A program made the position numbers and the translations under genes. The notes beneath the pieces were generated by a model. That model saw only the letters and a program-made list of their open reading frames with translations, made no database searches and was not told where the DNA came from. Shown here one piece after another: positions 24,801 to 35,182 of a stretch of 64,000 nucleotides of DNA. Source of the stretch: Branchiostoma floridae (taxonomy: Eukaryota > Chordata > Leptocardii > Amphioxiformes > Branchiostomatidae); the NCBI RefSeq assembly GCF_000003815.2, contig NC_049984.1, positions 441,719-505,718 on the forward strand. Reading direction: 5' to 3'. Every line of letters begins with the position of its first letter. The first letter of the stretch is position 1.

Positions 24801-25770
24801 TTTCGTTTATGTCATGAGCATGCATGCAACCATTATGCATGCAACAAACGCAGTAGAAACCCTGTCACGGATATAGAATAGTGAAATTCATCTTCAATAT
24901 GCTTTGGGCAAAATGGTCAGACTGGTTTTCACCTCGACCGCATGTCAGAAACCGGGCACTCCTGTCCATCAACAAGGTAATGCTATGGAGTGCCTCCCGC
25001 TTCCGCTTTGACTGAAATTATAACGCCCTTACTGCAGCTATACCCCCCCCCCCTCCTCAAACGACTGTACCTAGTGGATCTAGCATTCAACAAAGAAAGC
25101 AGCGCATTTTTTTCGGGCCGGTCTGAGAGGATTTCAGAGCCAAAAGAGCTAAACAGAAGTCAGTCGTTTTTATCAGATAAACATAACAGCGGCGGCGGCC
25201 AGTTCTGTCCAACAAGCGCTGTTTTAACCGAGGTGTTCGAAATAGAACATGATCGAACATGGGGCGGGGCTTCAGGATCGGTCCATTGCATGCGCAGATG
25301 ACTTCAAGAGTAGGAATTCCGTGTACTGATTGAAATGAATATAAGGCCCAGTATCAAATTATATCCAGTTTGGACCTAGTGGTGATTGTTGAAAGTTACA
25401 TTTACATGTACTTATCGGTACAAACTTCACAGAGGAATTTGTCTCTCTAAATATATTTCAATATTATCACAATCATTTACATCCGTTTATTACATCAAGT
25501 GATTGATCCATCTTATTTGCAGTTGATGTGAAGGACTACTTTGATACTGTCATCAAAGAAGCCAGTAACGATTGGGATGAGCTGGCACTGGAGCTGGGTT
25601 TCAACTATAACGAGATAGGTGTCATCCGAGACTTGAAGCCAGACCAGGACCGCAGGTGCAGGGAAATGCTGCACAGGTGGAGAAACAGGGAGGGAAGTGG
25701 CGCTACTCCGCAGGTTCTGAAGCAGGCACTCATCGAGATTGACCAAGGACGGGTAGCAGAAAGCTTCATG
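14754..25770 (+). CDS. Gene B: ankyrin-ROC-COR-death domain-death domain
   Basis: Exons: 14754-14763, 16098-16207, 16574-16672, 17919-18017, 18480-18623, 18922-19164, 19368-19466 (or to 19452), 19634-19797, 19902-20093, 22108-22915, 23980-24219, 25523-25770. The N-terminus reads MAAGPEKMDLYTFY. Two 99-nt exons are ankyrin repeats; a short last ankyrin exon seen in A and D may lie in the 18298-18397 gap. ROC motifs are GMAETGKS, DFAGQ and SHAD. The COR exon is nearly identical to gene A but leaves it at EDEDP with a GTATGT donor. Two death domains follow (WDELALKLGF, WDELALELGF, each with NEIGVIRDL and CREML.RW). The C-terminal end is uncertain: reading past 25770 stops at 25812. Odd: exon 19368-19466 leaves a one-base phase conflict with the next exon; a weaker donor after 19452 would fix it. 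Confidence 0.8.
15060..15202. mobile_element. MITE-like element with 7-bp target duplication
   Basis: Ends are inverted repeats of about 26 bp (CTAATCTC..AGATCC..GGTGC against its complement, a few mismatches). A second inner inverted repeat, GATAGTATCAAA/TTTGATACTAT, is present. It is flanked by TTGTTGA on both sides (15053-15059 and 15203-15209). The matching intron of gene C near 29250 lacks it. Confidence 0.8.
15764..15863. repeat. CTA/CTG trinucleotide microsatellite
   Basis: About 33 tandem triplets in gene B intron 1: CTA runs flanking a core of CTG runs. Confidence 0.95.
16946..17320 (-). mobile_element. Minus-strand LINE/SINE 3' end in gene B intron
   Basis: Read on the minus strand, the right part runs AAGGCCGTAATTTAGCC, AATAAACC and then a (ATTG/ATTC)n tail, the style of a non-LTR element 3' end. 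A similar AAGGCCGTAATTCC..AATAAAACATTGATTGA end occurs at 22930-23000. The family is unknown to me. Confidence 0.4.
18298..18397. other. Assembly gap, 100 N
   Basis: It lies between the last visible ankyrin exon and the first ROC exon of gene B, so a short ankyrin-terminal exon could be hidden here. Confidence 0.99.
18693..18843. mobile_element. Short inverted-repeat element (MITE-like)
   Basis: TAATCTCAAAGCAGATCTAT at the left is answered by ATAGATCTGCTTCAAGATTA at the right, about 24 bp with one or two mismatches. A poly-G run sits inside. It lies in the intron between the two ROC exons of gene B. Confidence 0.6.
20141..20547. mobile_element. Non-autonomous DNA transposon with 27-bp perfect inverted ends
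   Basis: CTAGCCTGGAATCCAGCC GTATTGTGC at 20141-20167 is exactly complemented at 20521-20547. Flanks ACTGAT and GCTGAT suggest a target duplication next to the ends. It is 407 bp, in the intron before the gene B COR exon, with no coding capacity. Confidence 0.8.
20585..21747. mobile_element. Interspersed repeat bounded by about 40-bp direct repeats
   Basis: ATTGCTAGTAGAGCAATCGT occurs at about 20599 and again at about 21720, each in a longer imperfect match. From about 20627 the inside matches the element at 24451 (ATGGACCGATCCT, TCTATTTCGAACACCTCCGT, AACAGCCCCAGTGGGAC). Confidence 0.5.
22930..23030 (-). mobile_element. Minus-strand retroelement 3' end
   Basis: On the minus strand it reads AAGGCCGTAATTCC then CTCAATAAAACATTGATTGA, resembling the 3' end near 17200. 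It begins 15 bases after the gene B COR exon donor. Confidence 0.4.
23538..23613. repeat. AAT/ATG-rich microsatellite
   Basis: Imperfect triplet repeats (ATA, ATG, TAG) in the intron before the first death-domain exon of gene B. Confidence 0.85.
24451..25288. mobile_element. Non-autonomous element with 16-bp inverted ends
   Basis: CAATGGACCGATCCTG at the left and CAGGATCGGTCCATTG at the right are perfect complements. Next to the left end lies TGATCGAAC..CGAACA and near the right end TGTTCGAAATAGAACATGATCG, also partly inverted. It sits in the intron between the two death-domain exons and shares sequence with 20627 onward. Confidence 0.75.
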
Positions 25771-25812
25771 GTACGTGCACATCGTTGTCGTCGTCGTTGT
25801 GCCTTTATGTGA

Positions 25813-28080
25813 CCGATAGTAAAATGTCATTATGGTGATCTATTAGCATTATCATCTTGACAATTCTTTGTCCTATTTGTTTGTTTTTTTGGAATTAGTT
25901 GCAAAACGTTTGAAAACCAATGATAAAGTTTTAACATCTGCAGTTTAGTAGCAGAAGTGGTTCGAAGCCTTGAAAGTATATCTAGTAAATTCGCAGTTAC
26001 TCGTATATCTGCTGCAGATGGGACACCGAGAGTGGCCATTTGGTGCATAAGGAAGTGCACAATTAAAATTGGCGAACATCAACAGATCTTGTTACAAACT
26101 TTCGTCGGTTTCTTGTCAAACAGGAGTAGCTGTACCTCCAAGAGGAATCGGCACTGATGGTCCGCCTGGCAGGAAGAAATCAAGTTAATTACATGACAAT
26201 GGCTCCATACCAGCAGATATCAGAGTAAGCGTCCATCCAGCATAAACCTACCGCAAGAGAATACCGCAAGAGAAGCTGTTGTGGTACATGTTTATAGTTA
26301 GCCGGCTGTGTCGAGAAACAGCTTAGTGATTTACAATAATCAACATGACATGATGTTAAAAGTACTAAAGGTATCACGATTGTTGCTTGTATCCTTCCGT
26401 GCAAGTTCGAAAAACACTGTAACGTAAACTGTTTCATGTTCTCCGAGAAATCAATGTTTTGTGTTCAGTTAACACCTCGCGGAAATGCGTGCGACAACCC
26501 ATATTGCGTCCTTATAGCCAGAGATTTACAACACATAAAACTATAAATATTACATTCCATAAAATTGATTGAAAGCTAGCCTAAGGCATCCAGAGAGTCA
26601 TTCTGCTCAGTTGAAATTTGATCATGGTTTATACATTTTAAACTCATGTGTTTAGTTGTATTGTTGCAAAGTCTGATCTCACAATGGAGGAAAGAGTTTC
26701 TGGTGGCATAATGCAACAGTAATCTATTTCATAGTTTGCCTTTCAATGCAAGCTGTATTTGTTTCTTATCATGGCCATGCTTTTTCGTTACACACTTTTT
26801 CGCTTGTACATTTGAATTGTTTCATTGAATAAACCAGGCATCACATCATCACATCTATCATATTCACAGTAGGTATATGGGCCCACCTGAATATTACAGA
26901 ATTGTCATTGCTGAATACATGTACATGCATATTACATTTGTGTTAAGAATATGTTCCGGGAGGTTGCACCTAGAGCCTAAATGTGATAAGATTCTTAAAA
27001 TTCTTAGCATGATCGCCAAAGGCCCAAAAATAGAGTGAAATTGTAAAGAGAAGTGGATCTACACAATGTACCCAACTTTCTCATAATACAAAACTGTTTG
27101 AAACCTCAGACTTTCAACAATATGAAAGAGTACCTTCTGGAAAGCCGCTGAAAACAGTAATAACAACGGAATGTGACTAATATGCAGTTCGGCAATCGTT
27201 GATCTCTTCATGATCCAACCTTGTACAAGTAATGAGATCCCATTATATTTCTAGGACATCATTGTGCAGATGTCTTCTATAATCTGCTGTTTTGCTGTAA
27301 GGCTATTTTGTTAGTCACAAAAGAAACTGACGCAAAATGTGAAAATTTGTACTGTATAAAATTGATATAAACGGAAATTAGCACTACCTTCTGGAGTTTA
27401 GGACTTTAAGAAGGGTATCTGTGGTCGGCAGGTAACGATATCGGCCTCATTTGTACATGTGAGAAATGCACCAGAACCCAACATCATCGTAGTTGCTGGC
27501 GTTAATTCTTTGTGCAATGTGCATCCAACATTCCATTGCACTGCGGTCCGCATCTACCGATGCATTGATATCCCTTTGGTAATTCAAAATGATTCAATGA
27601 ACACGAAAATGAGCAGATAGTAGTTCGGACACTGATCACATTATGTTAACGTTTGATTGGACATAGAAGTAGGATGTTATAAAAGAGCCTTTAGGCATTC
27701 CGACCTTCCCTGCACTACTACTAGCTATGATATTTCACTATTTATACGCCGTGTTATGTAATAAAATCTTATGAAATGTTATATAAACGTGTATACGTAA
27801 CTGTCAACGTGTAGCCAAGCCCTTCGCGCGTAGCAACCAGCCATACCAGCAGGACATGAGAACCAAAGCAAAGAGTTGCACCTATATAGCATAACTCTAC
27901 AGGGAGTCAGAGTATTCGTCGCCACAACAAACAGTTAATGCCAAGCCGACATTTCGGTAGGCAATCTCCCTGCCTGATTTGACAATGATCAAGTCAACAA
28001 AGGAAAATAGCTTAGAAAATATAGTTCTGTCTAACGCCAGGCTTTTGCAGAACAAGGCAGAAATTTATCAGTCATCAACT
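25813..28080. other. Intergenic between genes B and C
   Basis: AT-rich, no recognisable coding exon. A possible acceptor followed by GAG TAG at about 26124 could end gene B, but I cannot confirm it. Confidence 0.4.
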
Positions 28081-28660
28081 GCCTGATCTTCCGTTACTTT
28101 GAGCTAGACAGACTCTGGGCGTTTTGATTTTGCCGCCAAACTACCTTACGTAGTTTAGCAACCATGGAGACGACAAACATATCTGGTGATAAAGGTTCAA
28201 AGTACCCAGTCTGGCCAACCTGTTTGTCTCGTGATGGGGTTGGACAGATCAGTACTTTCAGGGTTTCCTTGGTATTTTCTGGTTCTATGTTTGTCAAATA
28301 CGGCGGCATGTCTTGTCAGTCGTCCATCAGTGTACAGTGCGACATAAGATACTTTTTGCATAGAGTCATAAAAGAACAGTAAATAAATAAATAAAACTAA
28401 AAGATTAGGCAATGATCAGACAATAGCTTGGAACGTAGCGTATGTCTGCAGAACAAGCCAAAAAATTGTCACCCACTAACTGCCTGATCTTCTGTAATGT
28501 TGAGCCAGACTGACCCTTAGCGTTTTGATGTTGCCGCCAAACTACGTAGTTTTGTAACCATGGGGACGACAAATACGTGTCTGGTGATAAGATTTAAAAT
28601 TGCCCAATATGGTGTCATAACAGTTCGTAATGCGTTAAGTATTGGATAGGTATAAGTTTT
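28040..28660 (+). repeat. Two degraded copies of the gene B/C 5' region
   Basis: CAACTGCCTGATCTTC..GCGTTTTGAT.TTGCCGCCAAACTAC..AACCATGG.GACGACAAA..TCTGGTGATAA occurs at about 28076-28220 and about 28468-28600. Both resemble the 5' flank that recurs at 28786. The gene C promoter region thus holds partial tandem copies. Confidence 0.55.
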
Positions 28661-28785
28661 GAGGGGTTTGTTAAAATTGAGTAAGGTGCAAACTTAACAA
28701 CGGGGGGAATAAGGAGCACGGCTTTTACTGTTGTGTGCGCTTTTCTGTGATCCGCTGTTTGAACTTTCCCTGCTTATCAGGTGTT

Positions 28786-28982
28786 GATTTACCAGCTCCG
28801 AGTGGGACGACAAACACAGGAAAGTCTGGTGATGAAGGTTCAAAGTCTCCAGTCTGACGCACCTGTTCGTCTCGTGATGTGGGGGCGGCCGCCATGTTGA
28901 AGAGTTCGGTTGTCCCGTCTACACGGCAAAGTTAGCGGATAAACAACGCCAGGAACAGCTGTCTGGTCCATCAGGGCTGCAG
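28786..28982 (+). promoter_or_regulatory. Gene C promoter/5' UTR and first exon with lost ATG
   Basis: It is co-linear with the gene B block and has GCCGCCATGTTG at 28888-28899 (YY1-like). Where B and D have ATG GCT GCA G, this copy has AGG GCT GCA G at 28973-28982, with the donor GTATGG intact. Translation would have to start at the next in-frame ATG, 30365. Confidence 0.6.
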
Positions 28983-29850
28983 GTATGGTTGCTAGGCATT
29001 ATAAGAAACAGGGTTTGAAATACCATGGGGACATAAGCGTTTGGCATACTAAAACCTACAAGTCATACCTATACAATAAACTGAAGTTGACTACTACTGT
29101 TTGAATATATAACGTACATACTATTAGGTACCATTTCATTTGTCAGCAGAACTACTTTCATGTCAATTCATGTTTCTTGAAAGATCGTTTGCTTTGAGAA
29201 CATGAGAAGGTATGGCACCTTCTGCCTTACTATGGTGATTAATTTGAGACCTTGTTTACCCCGGAAATGACGTTATGATTGGTTGTTCGCCGCATGAAGT
29301 ATAATTCACAAACAACCCGCAAAATGGCGCTGTTGAAAGTCAGCCGGTCCAAAGGTGCGGTCTGATCATATTGACCCGCCAGGCTGTGTTTACTTGTCAC
29401 CACAGTCCGCCGCAAGGTAGAATATATCTGATCGGTACATTTGCAATAAATCCCAGAACTTGTCACCTTTCTTTGTCAGCTCCAAATTAAAATGTACATA
29501 TTTCATCAAATTCTAAAAGAGGTGAAAATAGTTTACAGCGTGAAAACTGTCAAAGGCATTGACGTATAACTATTACAATGTTTAGATATATTAGAAGCTC
29601 AATACAAATTGTGGCCCAGGTATTGTAGGTACAGATATTGCTGATTTAACATATACATGTATTTGCTGTGTAGAAGACCTTATAAAATCCCGGTATATCA
29701 TGACAATTAAACAAATAGGTGATGCTGCTGAAAGCTATGACAGGCGTTTACGCTAAAATAATCCGCTGCGCCTTTTCTGGTATTTGCAGCTTTGATGAAT
29801 GCTATATATTAGCATGAAAGCTCATCTGTGTTGATAAAATACATATTGAA

Positions 29851-30225
29851 GTTTTTCAACTGTCATACAACACAAATTATTCTCACCTCGAATTTTCAGT
29901 CGCACTTCCGTCGACCTTCTTCAGGAGTGACGATTCAGTTACTCTGATCACGTGACTTAGAGACACGTGATTCAAGTAACGAATCATACATGTAACTGCC
30001 TGGCATCTACATTAGAGCACATCAGCCGACGCTCAACAGAGACGGGGGCCGATATCGTCTGCCAGGCATTTATGATTCGTTACTCGTTATTCGTTATGAT
30101 ACAAATAACGTGTCTCTAAGTCACGTTATCAGAGTAAGTGAATCGTCACTCCTGAAGAAGGTCGGCGGAAGTGCGACTGAAAATTCGAGGTGAGAATAAT
30201 TTGTGTTGTATGACAGTTGAAAAAC
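29851..30225. mobile_element. Fold-back element, arms about 160 bp
   Basis: GTTTTTCAACTGTCATACAA at the left is mirrored by TTGTATGACAGTTGAAAAAC at the right. The arms stay complementary with scattered mismatches and small gaps down to a GCCTGGCA/TGCCAGGC core around a loop of about 50 bp. It lies just upstream of the first ankyrin exon of gene C. Confidence 0.85.
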
Positions 30226-30353
30226 GTCAATAAGAATGCTATAAATCTGTATCTGTATCTATATAGCCGGTATAACCGCCATTCGGCGTAACACACCAGC
30301 TTCGATATATTTACATTTTCTACAAAACATCATTTTCCAATGTTCCCCAGCAG

Positions 30354-33300
30354 GTTCTGAGGAGATGGACCTGGGCACGTTCTACGCGGCTGTGGAGGAA
30401 GGTGACGAGCAGACTGTGAGGAGGGGGCTGCAGGCTGGGGTGAACGTCAATGTCAGGAGAGGAAGGGTAAGCAAACTGATCTTCTCATATAGCATTCAAG
30501 CCTGACGCTTTTGCCAGCAGAGCATGATGAACAACACTTTTATGGAGGCAAGGTGATTATGGGCATGATCTAGTCAATCAAGCCTATCACGATGTCTTTA
30601 AAATCTTGATATCTAAACTCCTTTCTTCTAACAACACTGTTGCTGTTTGTACAGTCGTATATCGATACCTTCCAGGTGGCAAATGCTGACAAACGCTTTA
30701 AATTTACGTTTCGCCTCCATGCGTCGTTAGACTTTTACTTCAATCTTCGGACGAGTTTTGGCATCAAAATTGCCATCTTATACTAGTTATACGCCCACCG
30801 TGACAATAGCGTTGGTTTGGTGTAGTTATCATAGATACTTGTAGATACTCTCATTCTGTTTTAGGTGTGTGTATGTGTTCAAATTGTCACGTGTACGGGT
30901 CGTTGAGCATGTAAACAATAAACGAAAAAAAAGCATGAATTTTTGATATGATATGAAAACAAACCTGTTTATGTCGGTCAAACTAAATGTGCACTATTTG
31001 TTCTGAAGCGGGTCACGTGATAAGTGGAAATGACTGATTTTTTTTTCTCCAGACCTGAACCATGTCAGTATGTCTCACGGTTCCCTTGTCACGTTTCTTC
31101 ACTCATTCTCAGTCAGATTATGGTCGCAAGCAAAACAGTTAGGTAAATAAAACAACATTTTCACATAAACGGACAACCGGAAAGCTGTTTTTCGTCTTCT
31201 GCTTCCAAACATGAATTCAAACCTGTCTGGATATAGCTGACGTTAGTATTCGAGTAGTCTCCTTTTATAATAATGTTAATCACTATCCACTGTCACTTGT
31301 ATGTCCCCTATGCTTCTGTCGTGTACTTACCATTACCCTTCGGGCGCGGACATGGCAATTAACTTTCCTTTTATTTGTAATATAAGTTTAAAAAGCGAAA
31401 GCAAATATTTACTATTTTACTTTAATCGATGAAACCACTAAAAAACAGCCTTCTGAAATATCTGAAGAAGGAAATGCATTTGGAAAGTTGTATAAAATAT
31501 CATAAAAGCTGACAACAGGGATAAACAACGATATCACTGTCCTCACGGTGCTCCATAAATGAACGTATACAGTACACAGTGTAATGTTTATGCTCATGAG
31601 TGGGTATGGCGGGTGAACTTCACCTCATGCTGCTTCTTATCCACGTGATGACTGCTGTCCGTGTTGAACCCAACACTACTGACCCTGACCTTCCTCGGTG
31701 TACAGGTCCAGTGCACACCCCTGCATCGGGCTGCTGAGGAGGGCCACACCGGGACTTGTGAGCTTCTGATTCGTCATCGGGCAGACGTGATGGCACGGGA
31801 TAAGGTGATACACACTTGTTTTACATTGACTCGAGAGATTACATGGATGCGGAACTTTATAATGATGAATTGATTAATGTTTACAAACTTCTGCCCCCGT
31901 GAGAAAAAAATCACTCTTTGCTAATAGTTGTCCGTGTTGAACCCGCCACTACTGACCCTGACCTTCCTCCCTGTACAGCGCCAGTCCACACCCCTGCATG
32001 AGGCTGCTGCTGGGGGGCACACCGGGACTTGTGAGCTTCTGATTCGTATTGGGGCAGACGTGATGGCACGGGATGGGGTAATACACAGTCACTTGTTCCA
32101 AATGGACCCTACAGATTCCATGGATGATAACTTGATACTGGTATTACATTGTCTACACGTATTTAAACTTGTATTTGTATTTATCAAAAGTGCGACGATA
32201 CAATAACGGGTCAGCCGCGGAGACAATACTGATGGCGGCTGCCCGCAGAGGTCCAGACAAAAAGACATTAGCACACAATAAGTACAGCATATCTAAACAC
32301 AACAAAGGTAACAATTCTAAGGTGACAATACAAAACCGATTGTACTTGTGGTATGAAATCAAGACGTTTCAGGAGCTGTATATTGGGCATCTAGAACTGC
32401 TTCCCATTCACATGATGACTGTTGTCTGTGTTGAACCCGCCACTACTGACCCTGACCTTCCGCCCTGTACAGAACCAGTGGACACCCCTGCATCGAGCTG
32501 CTTTTGGGGGCCACGCCGGGACTTGTGAGCTTCTGATTCGTCATGGGGCAGACGTGACGGCATGGGATGAGGTACATGTAATACATACTTGTTTCAAATA
32601 GACCGTACATATTATATGTATGTAACCACTTACTTTACCGTAGCTTTACTCTAATACTAAAGGAAGGCAAAGACGGTTCGACTAGATTCTGGTCCCAGTG
32701 AAGTACATTTATTGGAGCACAACAATACAATCAGGTAACAACAATGACAATCAATGCACAAAGGAATCCCTAACCATGACACGAGCCGTTTGACAATATT
32801 ACATAAGGTCGGACATTGCGTTGTGTTTCACTATACTATACAATACTATACTCACAGTTACAGGCACGGATCAGGCTTCAATGCGGCTCGGCGGGTATTC
32901 CAGTTACGACAGTGCACGTGCTCCTCTGTACAGACTGTTCTCTTACATGGACTGAACTCCTAACTCTAGTTTGCTGTTCTATTTATCTTACACTAATTAG
33001 TCGGCGTTATTCTATTGATATTTATAAACCAGTCCTGTTACTTTTAACACACAAGTACAAGGTTCCGTTGGGCAGACAATCCTATTGTCTTGTAGAATAG
33101 AACTGGCAGACAAGGAGTTAACACTTAGACCAGAGACTACACTTCAAAGACTGCTACATGCATACATAATATACCAGGTGTGAACGCAAAGACAAACATC
33201 ACTGTTGCTATGGGCTGTAACTAAACATACATAGAAGTAAAGACAGTATCAATAACATTATATCCTAAAATGACCAAATATCACATTGTTACATCTACCT

Positions 33301-33727
33301 CCCTCCTTCGAAAGAAAAGGTGCTCCCGCACCTTGTCACATCTTCAAGAAAGGACAAAAATACATAATCAATTTTTTACCTTGGGCAACAAAGTGGTACA
33401 GAAAATGAACACTTTTTAACACAGGTATTCCAGAATCTGAGGGCAAATGTTTTTCTAACGTGTATAAAGAGGCGGGTTTTCAGATAAATCAATTGTGAGC
33501 TTCAATAACTTTGTCTGTCCCGCAAACAATCATGTCCCTGATGCTTCCCATAGAGGTACACATATATACAAACATTGTCTGTTCTTACACTGTAAAAGAC
33601 ATTGCCAAAATAGCAGAATAGCAGAGCGGGAAATTGTGTTTTTTTACAACGTTTAAACAAGACAATAATGTACACAGCACTCAAGCAAACTGGCTTATAT
33701 CAACGCCACGACTCCATATGAAATATA

Positions 33728-33786
<59 letters not shown>

Positions 33787-33853
33787 GGTTCTCCTGTCGA
33801 TCGGCCAGATGAGGAGGCAGACAGGCTTTATGCTGCCACTGCGCCACGCGGTC

Positions 33854-33928
<75 letters not shown>

Positions 33929-35138
33929 AGGTGTTCGTCCAACATACTGGATATCCTCGAGGTTCTGCATTCAACCCCGCCGACTGAGGTGCCTATGTTT
34001 GCCTCGGTAAAGCTTCATCTCCCAGCTGTTGATCTGACCAACCTTGACGTGTCCCTGTGTCTGCAGGAAGTCAGGATGGTTAGACAAGAGATGGCTGTTA
34101 TACGGGAGGTCTCGCAGGACAACTTCAGGCTCAGATCGGAATACGCTAAAACCATGGCGGACAACGCCCGATCGGTCGCGAACCTGGAATCTGAGCTTGC
34201 CTCACTCAGAGCTTCTTCGCGACAACAAATCTGATCACACGAAGGACGTCCAGAACAGATGCGTAGGATCTGTGCTAAGCCAGGATAAGTCGGCACTTGT
34301 GCTAAGCCAGGATAAGTCGGCACCTCCTCCTCCGACCCCTCGCTTAGTATGTAAACAGCGCCAGCTAACTGTAGTCCCGACAAGAACAACAAGATTGGCT
34401 TCCTCGCCTGCCAGGCCCAGTGTTACTGACGACAACAGCGGCTTTACGCGTCGTCGACGCGGCAAGGCCATCGTCGGTAGGGCGTCCAACAAAGGATCCC
34501 TCGTAGTGGCGAAACCCCGACCTGTTGAGGTGTTTGTGTCGAGACTCAGTGTGGAAACATCCGCTGAATCCTTGACCCAGTTTGTACACGACAACGAGAT
34601 GGAGCTTGTAGACTGTGAGAAACTGGAGACGCGTTTCAACTCCTATGCATCCTTCAAGCTGGTGATTGGAAAAGCCGACTCTGACAAGATCTTGTTACCG
34701 GAATTTTGGCCCAGTGGTATCCTGGTAAGGAAATTCTACCAAAGAACTGCCCCTCGTGATAACTAATGGATAAAAATCAAGGACAGTTGACTTCAGTGAA
34801 CGTTGTGTCTTACAACTGCCGATCGCTCAAAAACTCTGTTCAAGTTGTAAAAGACATTTGTAACACTGCTGACATTGTCCTACTGCAGGAACACTGGTTA
34901 CTACCGCATGACTTGCATCTTTTATCTGAACTTGATGCTGATTTTTCAGCTTATGGTACCTCCCCCGTTAACACGGAAGAGGGTTTTCTTCAAGGTCGCC
35001 CATATGGCGGTGTAGCTGTCCTCTGGAGGCAGAACATTGGTCTAGAGGTCAGTATCGAGAGTTGCGATGAGGATCGTATTTTAGCTGCTATTGTTACCTT
35101 TGCCAGAATGGCTAAGGTTATGTTTTGGGCTTGTGAGT

Positions 35139-35182
<44 letters not shown>

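Noticed and set aside
33695-33970. Tyr-Ile repeat proteins
   Set aside because: Translation of (TA)n dinucleotide runs.
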